Origin: Alphaproteobacteria bacterium
GTDB taxonomy: Bacteria; Pseudomonadota; Alphaproteobacteria; UBA9655
Length of the DNA stretch: 64,000 nucleotides
NCBI GenBank assembly: GCA_019748065.1
Contig: JAIEQB010000031.1
Coordinates: 1-64,000, forward strand
Direction: 5' to 3'
The notes beneath the pieces are model-generated. The model saw only the letters and a program-made list of their open reading frames with translations. It was not told the DNA's origin and did no database searches. This document shows positions 47,036 through 55,230 of this stretch, piece by piece (the stretch's first letter is position 1; every line of letters starts with the position of its first letter). Position numbers and translations under genes: made by a program.

Positions 47036-48379
47036 ATGACAAAATTACGGTTTGCCCCTTCTCCAACAGGATACTTACATTTAGGCAATATTAGAACCGC
47101 CCTGATCAACTGGCTGTATGCTCGTTCAACAGGGGGCCACTTTATCCTTCGTTTGGATGATACAGATATTCAACGCTCTGAGAAACGCTTTGCTGATCAG
47201 ATTGAAGAAGATCTTTCTTGGTTAGGGCTTACCTATGAAGAGAAGGTAAAGCAATCAGATCATTTGCCGCACTATGATAAAGCTGTAGCTTTTCTTAAAG
47301 CAAGGGGAAGGTTATACCCCTGCTTTGAAACACAAGAAGAATTAGAGTTTCAGAGAAAGATTCAACTTTCAGCAGGAAAGCCTCCTCTTTACAATCGGGC
47401 GGCTCTTTCTTTAACCCCCACACAAATTGAAAAATATAAGGATGATGGCCTAAAACCTCATTGGCGCTTTAAAATGGAAAAGGGGGAGATTCGTTGGAGT
47501 GATATGGTTCGAGGGGAGGTTGTCTTTCAAGGTGAACTTTTAAGTGATCCTGTTCTTATTCGTGAAGATGGAACGCCCGTTTATGCCCTTGCAACGTCCG
47601 TTGATGATTTAGAAATGGAGATCACCCATATTATCCGCGGCGAGGATCATGTCACCAATACGGCCATCCAAATTCAAATCATGGAAGCCCTTTCTGGAGC
47701 TCCCAATAAAATTACTTTTGGTCACTTAGCCTTGATTTCAGGAGGAAAGGGAGAAGGCCTTTCGAAAAGAGAGGGAAGCCTGAGCGTTTTTGATCTTCAG
47801 AAGGAAGGCCTTGAGCCTATGGCCGTCAATAGTCTTCTCGCAAAGCTTGGGACGTCGGACTCTATTGCTCCTCACACCAGCTTAGAAGGGGTTCTCAAAG
47901 AATTTGATATTCACAAATTCGGACGATCTACTCCTAAATTGCACACGGATGATCTATGGCAGATTAATGTAAAGATTCTTCAAATGCTGTCCTTTGACCA
48001 AGTCATTTCTCGTTTCGAAAATCAAGGGCTTACTGGGACGACTCCTGAATTCTGGGCGCTTGTTCAAAAAAATATTATAAAATTCCATGATGTCAAAGAA
48101 TGGTGGACGATTTGTTATGGTCACAAAACTTTCTCTGAAGGGAATATACTTCTTCTTGAGGCAGCGGAGCGTTTCCTCCCTCCCGAGCCATGGGATGAAG
48201 CTACTTTCAAAACTTGGATGGATCAAGTAAAAGAGGAAACGGGCTTTAAAGGAAAAGATCTCTTTATGCCTATAAGACGGGCTTTAACGGGTCAGGATCA
48301 TGGCCCTGAATTAAAAGAGTTAATTCTCCTGATGGGACGGCCAAAAATTCTTCATCAACTTCAAACAGCAAGAGCCTAA
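47036..48379 (+). CDS. gltX: Glutamyl-tRNA synthetase
   Basis: Class I synthetase, 447 residues. HIGH-type motif FAPSPTGYLHLGN at the start, LRLDDTDIQRSE, and the KMSKS-type GLSKREGSL. Alphaproteobacteria often have two gltX genes, one of them charging tRNA-Gln for transamidation, so the acceptor range is uncertain. It is followed 2 bp later by cysS. Confidence 0.95.
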   Translation: MTKLRFAPSPTGYLHLGNIRTALINWLYARSTGGHFILRLDDTDIQRSEKRFADQIEEDLSWLGLTYEEKVKQSDHLPHYDKAVAFLKARGRLYPCFETQEELEFQRKIQLSAGKPPLYNRAALSLTPTQIEKYKDDGLKPHWRFKMEKGEIRWSDMVRGEVVFQGELLSDPVLIREDGTPVYALATSVDDLEMEITHIIRGEDHVTNTAIQIQIMEALSGAPNKITFGHLALISGGKGEGLSKREGSLSVFDLQKEGLEPMAVNSLLAKLGTSDSIAPHTSLEGVLKEFDIHKFGRSTPKLHTDDLWQINVKILQMLSFDQVISRFENQGLTGTTPEFWALVQKNIIKFHDVKEWWTICYGHKTFSEGNILLLEAAERFLPPEPWDEATFKTWMDQVKEETGFKGKDLFMPIRRALTGQDHGPELKELILLMGRPKILHQLQTARA

Positions 48380-48381
48380 AA

Positions 48382-49767
48382 ATGCCCCTTATATTACATA
48401 ACACTCTCACACGCCAAAAAGAGCCTTTTGTTCCTTTAAACCCAGAGCATGTCCGTCTTTATGTGTGTGGTCCCACCGTCTATGACTTTGCTCATATTGG
48501 CAATGGTCGTCCTTATGTGGTTTTTGATGTTTTGAATCGCCTCTTAAGACACCTCTATCCTAAAGTTACCTATGCCCGAAACATTACGGATATCGATGAT
48601 AAAATCATTACAGCGGCTCAACAAAACAATGAAGACATTTCTCTTCTTACTCAAAGAACAACTGAGCACTTTCAACACGATATGAAAGCCATTGGAAATA
48701 TCCCTCCCACCATTGAACCCCACGCTACCGCCCATGTAGGTGAAATGATTGAGATCATTCAAACTCTCATTGAGAAAGAGCACGCCTATGAAAAGGATGG
48801 CCATGTTCTTTTCTCTGTAAAAAGCTTTCCCGACTATGGCCAGCTCTCCCGTTGTCAACATGATGAAATGATTGCCGGTGCGCGGGTTGAGGTCGCTCCC
48901 TACAAACGTGATCCTGAGGATTTTATCTTATGGAAGCCATCTGAGACGGGAATCCCTGGATGGGACAGTCCCTGGGGCTGTGGGCGTCCCGGGTGGCACA
49001 TTGAATGCTCTGCCATGTCCTCAAAGTATTTAGGAGAAACCTTTGATATTCATGGGGGAGGGCAAGATCTTATTTTCCCTCACCATGAAAATGAGATTGC
49101 TCAAAGTCAAGCCTGTTATGGCCCAAAAACCTTTGCGCGGGTTTGGTTGCATAATGGAATGTTGACGGTGGGTGGCGAGAAGATGTCAAAATCTCTCGGG
49201 AACTTTATCACGGTCCATCAGCTTCTTGAAAAACTTCCTGGAGAAGTCATTCGCCTTGTTTTACTCTCTTCTCACTATCGCCAACCCTTAGATTGGAATG
49301 AACAAATTGTGGTGCAATGCCGCCAAAGTCTCGATCGTTTTTATAATGCTTTAAGGGGGAGAGATCTTTCTCAAGAGAAGCCAATCCCATGTGAGTCGGT
49401 AAAAGCAGCCCTTGAGGATGATTTAAATACGCCCCTTGCTCTTTCCGCTCTTCATGATCTGGTCTCGCGTCTTCATAAATCTTCGAGCGAAGAGGAAAAA
49501 AATCAGTTAGCAGCAACTCTTAAGGTCAGTGGCGAATGGCTGGGGCTCCTTCAACAAGACCCTGAAATTTGGTTTAAAGGGAAAACAGGGATTGACGAAA
49601 ATAAAATTCTGGAGCTTATTGAGGCGCGCAAAGAAGCAAGGAAACAAAAAAAATTCCTTGAAGCCGATCACATACGGGATGAGCTTTTAAAATCAGGGAT
49701 TCATCTTGAAGATACGCCTCAGGGAACGCTTTGGAGACATGAGGGTTTGTGGACGAAAATACATTAA
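48382..49767 (+). CDS. cysS: Cysteinyl-tRNA synthetase
   Basis: Class I synthetase, 461 residues. The zinc-binding and HIGH-like segments are in LYVCGPTVYDFAHIGNGRPY, WHIECSAM and FPHHENEIAQSQ follow, and KMSKSLGNFI is the KMSKS motif. All zinc ligands (Cys, Cys, His, Glu type) appear present. Its end overlaps the next gene by 19 bp. Confidence 0.97.
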   Translation: MPLILHNTLTRQKEPFVPLNPEHVRLYVCGPTVYDFAHIGNGRPYVVFDVLNRLLRHLYPKVTYARNITDIDDKIITAAQQNNEDISLLTQRTTEHFQHDMKAIGNIPPTIEPHATAHVGEMIEIIQTLIEKEHAYEKDGHVLFSVKSFPDYGQLSRCQHDEMIAGARVEVAPYKRDPEDFILWKPSETGIPGWDSPWGCGRPGWHIECSAMSSKYLGETFDIHGGGQDLIFPHHENEIAQSQACYGPKTFARVWLHNGMLTVGGEKMSKSLGNFITVHQLLEKLPGEVIRLVLLSSHYRQPLDWNEQIVVQCRQSLDRFYNALRGRDLSQEKPIPCESVKAALEDDLNTPLALSALHDLVSRLHKSSSEEEKNQLAATLKVSGEWLGLLQQDPEIWFKGKTGIDENKILELIEARKEARKQKKFLEADHIRDELLKSGIHLEDTPQGTLWRHEGLWTKIH

Positions 49768-50501
49768 CGGTGATACTTGTCGAGCCTCAGCTCGGCCAAA
49801 ATATAGGTGCTGTGGCACGAGCAATGTTAAATTTTGGTCTTACGGACTTAAGAATTGTAAACCCCCGCGATGGATGGCCTAATCCTGAAGCCCTTCCTTC
49901 AGCTGCCGGTGCTGATAAAATCCTTGAGAATGCAAAAATCTATGCGTCTACCTTAGAGGCGATTGGAGATTTAAACCGTCTCTTTGCGACCTCAAATCGA
50001 ATGCCGGATATGATTAAGTCTATTTATACTCCTAATCTTGCCCTTCAGCACTTGGTCTCAACGGCTCAGCAAGGCCAAAAGGTAGGCATTTTATTTGGGG
50101 GCGAGAGGTGTGGCCTTCGCAATGAAGATATTTCTCTTTGTGAGGCTCTTATTCGAATCCCCACAAGCGATGACTTTTCTTCCCTTAATCTTGCTCATGC
50201 TGTGGTTATTATCGCTCACGAATGGTTCGCCCAAACTGCCTCTTCCCCTTTTGAATTTTTTAGGACGGGGCGAACGCGCCTTGCTACGCGTGAAGATTTG
50301 GGGAGACTTTTTAATCACCTTGAAGAAGAGCTGGATCGGACTGGTTTTCTGCGCCATCCTAAAAAGCGCGCGATTATGCTACGCAACATTCGCAATACCT
50401 TCCAGCGCGCTCACCTGACGGAACAAGAAGTGCGCACCTTACGGGGAATCATTAAAAGCCTTACAGACGGCGAAGAAAAAGTCCAAAAGAAAGCGAGTTA
50501 A
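49749..50501 (+). CDS. trmJ: TrmJ-type SPOUT RNA 2'-O-methyltransferase
   Basis: 250 residues from a GTG overlapping cysS. SPOUT-class signatures: VILVEPQLGQNIGAVARAM near the start, ILFGGERCGLRNEDIS (SAM loop) and IPTSDDFSSLNLAHAVVI (knot). These match TrmJ/TrmH-like enzymes that methylate position 32 of tRNA. A helical C-terminal tail follows. Confidence 0.9.
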   Translation: MDENTLTVILVEPQLGQNIGAVARAMLNFGLTDLRIVNPRDGWPNPEALPSAAGADKILENAKIYASTLEAIGDLNRLFATSNRMPDMIKSIYTPNLALQHLVSTAQQGQKVGILFGGERCGLRNEDISLCEALIRIPTSDDFSSLNLAHAVVIIAHEWFAQTASSPFEFFRTGRTRLATREDLGRLFNHLEEELDRTGFLRHPKKRAIMLRNIRNTFQRAHLTEQEVRTLRGIIKSLTDGEEKVQKKAS

Positions 50502-50521
50502 AGCTTGACTGCACGGAGCGA

Positions 50522-50637
50522 TTACGTCTCAGACAGCCGTATATGCAAATGGCGGCCTGTCACTTTAGCATACTTCTCCAAGGTTTTAAGGCTTGTAGAT
50601 TGAGCACCGCTTTCTAAGCGAGCCACAACCGATTGTG
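50522..50637 (-). pseudogene. 3' fragment of an XRE/HigA-type antitoxin gene
   Basis: The minus strand reads TQSVVARLESGAQSTSLKTL and EKYAKVTGRHLHIRLSET before a stop at 50522-50524. This is the second half of an XRE helix-turn-helix domain of HigA-like antitoxins. The upstream part is missing and replaced at about 50638 by an IS481-type transposase fragment. No matching toxin is present. Confidence 0.7.
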
Positions 50638-50638
50638 T

Positions 50639-51187
50639 TCAAGTCAATTTAAAGGACATGCCAAATCTTGGACTTTCAAAGACTATAAAACGATGACTAT
50701 AAGGGAGTGTGTTCAAATAGATCACATGAGCGTTACAAAAAATGGCATATGTTTCAAACACTTCCAGGCTTGAGATAGACGGTCTAAATTTATTGATGCG
50801 CAAGTTTATTCAAACGACGTAAGCTTAAGTGCTAAACGTTTCTTGTTAGATTTTGTAAAGAAAGCCTCTTATACGATTCAGTCGATTCAAGTGGATGGAG
50901 AGTCTGAATTCATAGCTGAATTTGAGGAAGCCTGTTCGGAACTTGGAATTACATTGATTGTTTTGCCTCCTAAAAAACCAACTTATAATCGGGGTGTAGA
51001 GGGTGGGAATAGGACATTTCGTGAAGAGTTCTATAATCGTTCCAATCTCTTGGCTGACTCAATCGGGGACATGCGATTTGAGCTTAAGAAAGGGCTTGAA
51101 AATATAATACTTACAGACCTCATAGGGTATTGGAAGGACTAACGCCAATGCAGTACATTAACATTAATATTTTTCAGGCCACTTGAG
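50639..51187 (+). pseudogene. IS481-type transposase remnant with an in-frame TGA and a one-base deletion
   Basis: One frame runs from about 50639: KGHAKSWTFKDYKTMT, GECVQIDHMS-like ECVQIDHMSVTKNGICFKHF. A TGA then stands where a Trp would be expected (FQA-stop-DRRSK). It continues DAQVYSNDVSLSAKRFLLDF and SIQVDGESEFIAEFEEACS, then shifts by one base at 51098-51102 into KYNTYRPHRVLEGLTPMQYI. The DDE integrase core is recognisable (Asp in QIDHM, Asp in VDGESEF, Glu in VEGGNRTFREEF). Its N-terminal part is missing and no terminal repeats are evident. Dead IS fragment. Confidence 0.85.
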
Positions 51188-51264
51188 TCTCAAAACATAT
51201 GAACTCGCACACCTGGTCTATCCCTCTTGATTTGAGAGCATGAAACGGGTAAGGTCATGCCCGT

Positions 51265-51350
51265 GCCCGCTTGGTGGAATGGTAGACACAACAGACTTAA
51301 AATCTGTCGATCGCAAGGTCGTGCCAGTTCGAGTCTGGCAGCGGGCACCA
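51265..51350 (+). tRNA. tRNA-Leu(UAA)
   Basis: 86 nt cloverleaf with 7-bp acceptor GCCCGCT/AGCGGGC, anticodon stem ACAGA/TCTGT, loop CTTAAAA with anticodon TAA at 51298-51300, a variable arm typical of leucine (class II), T-arm with GTTCGAG, and genomically encoded CCA. Confidence 0.97.
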
Positions 51351-51363
51351 CGAGTTTTAAGCA

Positions 51364-52155
51364 TTATAAAAGCCCGGTGATCAGCCCCATTCCTACAAAC
51401 AATAGCAGTACAACAACGATAATCTGAACGACATGAAATGTAACTTTCTGTAAAAAATATATCCCCCCTAGTGATCCAAGAAAGGCACACCCTATGCCAA
51501 TGGTTATAGGGAGGAGAAGTTTTTCTTGAGAGGAGACAAAATAGCTTTGCAAAAAGCTTGTTTCGTAGATGAATAAACGGGCGGCATCAACGATAACTGC
51601 AGATATAATGCTCGTCGAGATAAAGGACTCCTTCGATAGGCCAGCCTTAATCAGAAACATGGAGCGGAGCGCCCCTTGATTTCCAGAAAGACCGCCAATA
51701 AACCCTGAAAGAATCCCGCCCAACGGTAACCATTTCAAAGGGATGGCGATTTTTTGTTGAAAATGGGGCCATAATTCGACTAAAGCAAAGATCACAATCA
51801 ATAATCCAATAACAATTTTGAGAGTTGTAATTTCATGGAGAGAACTGCCAAAATTGTAACTCACAAGTACGGGTAGCTGACCTAAATGTGTCAGAAAGGC
51901 CGCTCCCACCATAGCTCCCATAGCTGCTGGGATGCTGAACCACGCCACAACGCGCCAATCAGCCAGTTTTGCCATGAGGGCAAACTTAAAAATGTTATTA
52001 GCAAAATGAACAATCGCTGTTGCTGCAATGGCTAGAGGCAAGGGGAAAAACAATGCAAATGCGGGCATGAGAATCGTCCCCAAACCAAACCCTGAGAAGA
52101 AAGTTACTCCTGAAGTTATAAAGGCCGTAAGGCCTATGAAGACAAGTTCTATAAT
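51364..52155 (-). CDS. TauE/SafE-family sulfite/anion permease, apparently without a normal start codon
   Basis: About 263 residues from the likely start. Eight-helix TauE/SafE permease with TM pairs FALFFPLPLAIAATAIVHFA and MVGAAFLTHLGQLPVLVSY, and in the second half PLGGILSGFIGGLSGNQGAL, the typical repeated GxxxGxxxGxGG block. A TTG at 52083 could start it, but coding homology continues upstream (LVFIGLTAFITSGVTFFSGF) to a TGA at the 5' end. No ATG/GTG/TTG lies in that part. An AAAGG at 52161-52165 sits just before an ATT at 52153-52155. Substrate unknown (sulfur compounds in characterised members). Confidence 0.8.
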   Translation of the reverse strand: MIELVFIGLTAFITSGVTFFSGFGLGTILMPAFALFFPLPLAIAATAIVHFANNIFKFALMAKLADWRVVAWFSIPAAMGAMVGAAFLTHLGQLPVLVSYNFGSSLHEITTLKIVIGLLIVIFALVELWPHFQQKIAIPLKWLPLGGILSGFIGGLSGNQGALRSMFLIKAGLSKESFISTSIISAVIVDAARLFIYETSFLQSYFVSSQEKLLLPITIGIGCAFLGSLGGIYFLQKVTFHVVQIIVVVLLLFVGMGLITGLL

Positions 52156-52182
52156 TATAACCTTTCATTGTTTTAAATATTC

Positions 52183-53289
52183 TTAGAGAGTTTTACCTCG
52201 CACAATCCAGCCGCCGCCGAGGACGCGGTTTTCATCATAAAAGACACACGCCTGTCCTGCAGCAACTCCGTATTCGGGACTCAGGAAGACAACCCGGGCT
52301 TTGTTATTTCCTTCAAGAAAGACTTCTGCAGGGATAGGGGGCCGCGTTGAGCGAACTTTAACGTCACAGCGAATAGGATTTTGGGCAGTTCCGCCCAACC
52401 AATTCACTTCCTTCACATAAAGTTCATGGCAGGCCAAGGCTTCATAGGGGCCCACAATAACCCGGTGAGTTTCGGGTTCTAAACGAACCACATAAAGAGG
52501 CTCTCCTCCCCCAATGCCAAGCCCCTTTCGTTGCCCTACTGTAAAGGTGATGATGCCCTTATGGCGCCCCAAAATCTGACCGTTTACATGGACGATATCC
52601 CCCTCTTCCAGGGCACCAGGGCGGAGCTTTTCCAGAACACTGACATAAGAGCCATTAGGCACGAAACAGATATCCTGGCTGTCTGGCTTGTCAGCGACCT
52701 CCAAGCCGTGGCGCTCGGCATGTTTACGGGTTTCCGCCTTTGGCATGTTGCCTAAGGGAAAGCGTAGAAAGTCCAATTGATCTTGGGTGGTGGTAAAAAG
52801 AAAATAACTTTGATCCCGCGTTGAGTCCACGGCCCGATGGAGCTCAGCATCCTTTTCACCTGCAATGCGCTGCACATAGTGGCCTGTGACAAGGGCTTTG
52901 GCTCCCAAGTCACGGGCCGTTGATAACATGTCCTTGAACTTGACTTGCTGATTGCAGCGCACACAAGGAATAGGCGTTTCCCCTTTCATATAACTGTCGG
53001 CAAAATCTTCAATAACCGCTTGGCTAAAGCGAGATTCGTAATCCAAAACATAATGAGGAATCCCGAGTTTATCACACACCTGACGGGCATCATAAATGTC
53101 TTGGCCCGCACAACAAGCCCCCTTCTTTCCTACGGCCATGCCATGATCATAAAGCTGGAGAGTCATGCCGATTACATCAAAACCTTCTTCAACCATAAGA
53201 GCGGCCGCAACTGAGCTATCGACGCCGCCGGACATGGCAACTACAATGCGAGTATCTCTAGGATTACCTTCAAAACCAAGACTATTCAT
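52183..53289 (-). CDS. mnmA: tRNA-specific 2-thiouridylase MnmA
   Basis: Thiolates U34 of Lys, Glu and Gln tRNAs using the ATP-PPi loop. 368 residues with [11 protein letters not shown], the catalytic cysteine pair in [11 protein letters not shown] and [17 protein letters not shown], and RDQSYFLF. It lies a short distance from the TauE/SafE gene, same strand. Confidence 0.97.
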   Translation of the reverse strand: MNSLGFEGNPRDTRIVVAMSGGVDSSVAAALMVEEGFDVIGMTLQLYDHGMAVGKKGACCAGQDIYDARQVCDKLGIPHYVLDYESRFSQAVIEDFADSYMKGETPIPCVRCNQQVKFKDMLSTARDLGAKALVTGHYVQRIAGEKDAELHRAVDSTRDQSYFLFTTTQDQLDFLRFPLGNMPKAETRKHAERHGLEVADKPDSQDICFVPNGSYVSVLEKLRPGALEEGDIVHVNGQILGRHKGIITFTVGQRKGLGIGGGEPLYVVRLEPETHRVIVGPYEALACHELYVKEVNWLGGTAQNPIRCDVKVRSTRPPIPAEVFLEGNNKARVVFLSPEYGVAAGQACVFYDENRVLGGGWIVRGKTL

Positions 53290-53355
53290 GGGAGGAAACT
53301 CTTTCTCATATCGTGACTTTTATGTCACTCTTTTGGAATTTGGGCAAGGAGAATC

Positions 53356-53634
53356 TTATTCAAGGGTAAATCCGCCAGGAAGGGCTCTGCGGGCAAGAAT
53401 AATGGTTTCGGGATTGAGGGAGGAGAGGTTACAAAAGTTGAGAAGGTCCTTATCATCACATAAGATTTCATCCAAAATTCCGCCTAAGAGATCAGGCTCG
53501 CGCACGCGCTCCTTAAGTTCATCAGGAGTGAGGCCTGAATTTGTCAAAAAACGCTCTAATAGATCGTCATCTCTGACAATAAATGAGAGGGCTTGCAGAG
53601 CAATTGTTTCCGCCTTTTCCTTATCCATGATCAT
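53356..53634 (-). CDS. DUF3572 family protein
   Basis: 92 residues, no signal or membrane segment. Family traits: AETIALQALSFI near the start, FLTNSGLTPDELKERV in the middle and DDKDLLNFC-like DEILCDDKDLLNFC. A small cytosolic alphaproteobacterial family without known role. Its start overlaps the stop of the DUF1476 gene by 4 bp. Confidence 0.88.
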   Translation of the reverse strand: MIMDKEKAETIALQALSFIVRDDDLLERFLTNSGLTPDELKERVREPDLLGGILDEILCDDKDLLNFCNLSSLNPETIILARRALPGGFTLE

Positions 53635-53960
53635 ACCTCTTCCTTTTCCATGATGGCCTTGTGGGCCAGTTCATGGCACTTTTCATATTCCTGTTGAATA
53701 CGATGCTCACTCATGTCAACTTTAGCCTCTTTCAAATGAATAATGACCGTCTGAAGGACAGTTTCTCCTTTCTTGTTTTGAAGATCAATAAAAATAATTT
53801 TATCAATATAGTCGGCAGCTTTTTGACCTTCATGGCCTAAAAGAGTGGCTGCCCAAGCGGCAAAAAGGCGATTTCGCTTGATCTTAATTTTAAAGGCCAG
53901 CTCTTCATCATGAAGATACTTGGCTTCAAAGGCTTTTTCTCGGTCATGAAAGCCATTCAT
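53631..53960 (-). CDS. DUF1476 protein (F1-ATPase inhibitor zeta-type)
   Basis: 109 residues of all-helical sequence: GFHDREKAFEAKYLHDEELA, KRNRLFAAWAATLLGHEG. These match the alphaproteobacterial DUF1476 family, whose Paracoccus member (zeta) inhibits F1-ATPase hydrolysis. Pairs with DUF3572 gene downstream. Together with the F0 cluster at 35117 this fits alphaproteobacterial ATP synthase control. Confidence 0.9.
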   Translation of the reverse strand: MNGFHDREKAFEAKYLHDEELAFKIKIKRNRLFAAWAATLLGHEGQKAADYIDKIIFIDLQNKKGETVLQTVIIHLKEAKVDMSEHRIQQEYEKCHELAHKAIMEKEEV

Positions 53961-54031
53961 GGATATCCCTGCTTACCATTATTATTTTTTTCTAGTACAT
54001 TCTACATGAGTTCAGGAGAGAAACAACGGTG

Positions 54032-54781
54032 ATGAAAGATAAAAAATCAGAAATGCAAGAATTCGATTTCGGGTTTGAGAAGGTCTCAGCACAGGAAAAG
54101 ACGGAAAAGGTGACTCATGTTTTTGAGAGCGTTGCCTCTCGTTATGATGTGATGAACGATGTGATGAGCCTTGGCATCCACCGCCTATGGAAGGCATTGT
54201 TTGTTGACTCTTTACCCCTACATCAACAAGGGGTTTATCTGGATGTGGCGGGAGGCACGGGAGATATTGCTCATGCTATTGCTGTGCGTCTGAGGCGTTT
54301 TCATATGGAAGCCGAAGTGATTGTCTCAGATATTAATCTTGCCATGATTGGAATGGGGCAAAAGCGTTATCCTCAATTAAATTGGCTTTGCTCGAATGCA
54401 GAAGATCTCTCCCTTGAGGATAACTCTGTTGATGTCTACACCATCGCCTTTGGGTTTAGGAATATCACACACCGCGAAAAGGCCCTTCAAGAAGCCTATC
54501 GGGTTTTAAAACCGGGAGGAAAGTTTTGCTGCCTTGAATTTTCTCAAGTTGCGCCTTCTCTCGAGAAATTCTATGATTTTTACACCTTTCGTATCATTCC
54601 AACTTTGGGGGAATGGATTGCTCGAGATAAGGAAGCCTATCAATATCTTAGTGAGAGCATCAGAACATTTCTCACCCGAGAAGCCTTTTTGGATATGTTG
54701 AAAAAAGTAGGATTTTCAAGAGAAAAATGTGAAACTTATACGGGAGGGATTGTGGCTCTTCATACAGGATATAAACTTTGA
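54032..54781 (+). CDS. ubiE: Ubiquinone/menaquinone C-methyltransferase UbiE
   Basis: SAM-dependent C-methylation in quinone synthesis. 249 residues from the ATG at 54032 (a GTG precedes it). Motif DVAGGTGDIAHA, then SLEDNSVDVYTIAFGFRNIT, then VLKPGGKFCCLEF and GGIVALHTGYKL at the end, all UbiE signatures. A small secreted-protein gene overlaps its 3' end on the opposite strand. Confidence 0.97.
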   Translation: MKDKKSEMQEFDFGFEKVSAQEKTEKVTHVFESVASRYDVMNDVMSLGIHRLWKALFVDSLPLHQQGVYLDVAGGTGDIAHAIAVRLRRFHMEAEVIVSDINLAMIGMGQKRYPQLNWLCSNAEDLSLEDNSVDVYTIAFGFRNITHREKALQEAYRVLKPGGKFCCLEFSQVAPSLEKFYDFYTFRIIPTLGEWIARDKEAYQYLSESIRTFLTREAFLDMLKKVGFSREKCETYTGGIVALHTGYKL

Positions 54782-54927
54782 TTTGAAAGCGAAACATCCT
54801 CTGATCCCCTTTGCTTATAAGAAATGTTAGACGATTTTTGCTCTTCATTATCTGGAGTTTCCATCGCGAAGACATCAGTAGCAAATAGGATGGCAATTAA
54901 AGAAATCTTAAAACCAACTTTATACAT
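54760..54927 (-). CDS. Short secreted protein (55 residues), antisense to the end of ubiE
   Basis: Reading on the minus strand, ATG at 54925-54927 follows AAAAGGAAAAACATT (good ribosome-binding site). A 21-residue signal peptide, MYKVGFKISLIAILFATDVFA, precedes a polar 34-residue mature part. The stop at 54760 overlaps the last codons of ubiE on the other strand. Function unknown; no domain. It is shorter than common ORF-size cut-offs, so easy to miss. Confidence 0.6.
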   Translation of the reverse strand: MYKVGFKISLIAILFATDVFAMETPDNEEQKSSNISYKQRGSEDVSLSNQSLYPV

Positions 54928-55230
54928 AATGTTTTTCCTTTTAAAGTTAAGTTGTAATTAATTCCAATTACCGTTGTGAGATAATAGTTAAACCCTACCC
55001 TATAGGAAGAAAAGTTAAAATTAATTTAACCCGACCCGAACTATGGATAAGGAATAAGATTAACGTATAGAAAGAATTAAGGTATTCTCTAGTTTACAAA
55101 CAACAGGGAGAATGCCTCAATGAAAATAGATTAGGATACTTTGTTCTCCTTTGTCGATTTTTGTAAAGGCTCAGCAGCTCCCGGTGAGCGTTGAGACTTA
55201 AAGCTCACCGGGAGCTGTTCTTATCACCCA
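54928..55230. other. Gap between the small secreted-protein gene and the IS4-type element
   Basis: About 300 bp of AT-rich sequence; no gene content recognised. Its right end holds a perfect 15-bp inverted repeat (55175-55217). Confidence 0.5.
55175..55217. repeat. Perfect 15-bp inverted repeat
   Basis: CAGCTCCCGGTGAGC (55175-55189) and its exact complement GCTCACCGGGAGCTG (55203-55217) with a 13-base loop. It lies just past the stop codon of the IS4-type transposase; it may be the element's terminator or end structure. Confidence 0.75.

Noticed and set aside
54672-54896. 74-codon minus-strand frame opposite ubiE
   Set aside because: Overlaps the small secreted-protein gene in another frame; lacks its ribosome-binding site and signal peptide.
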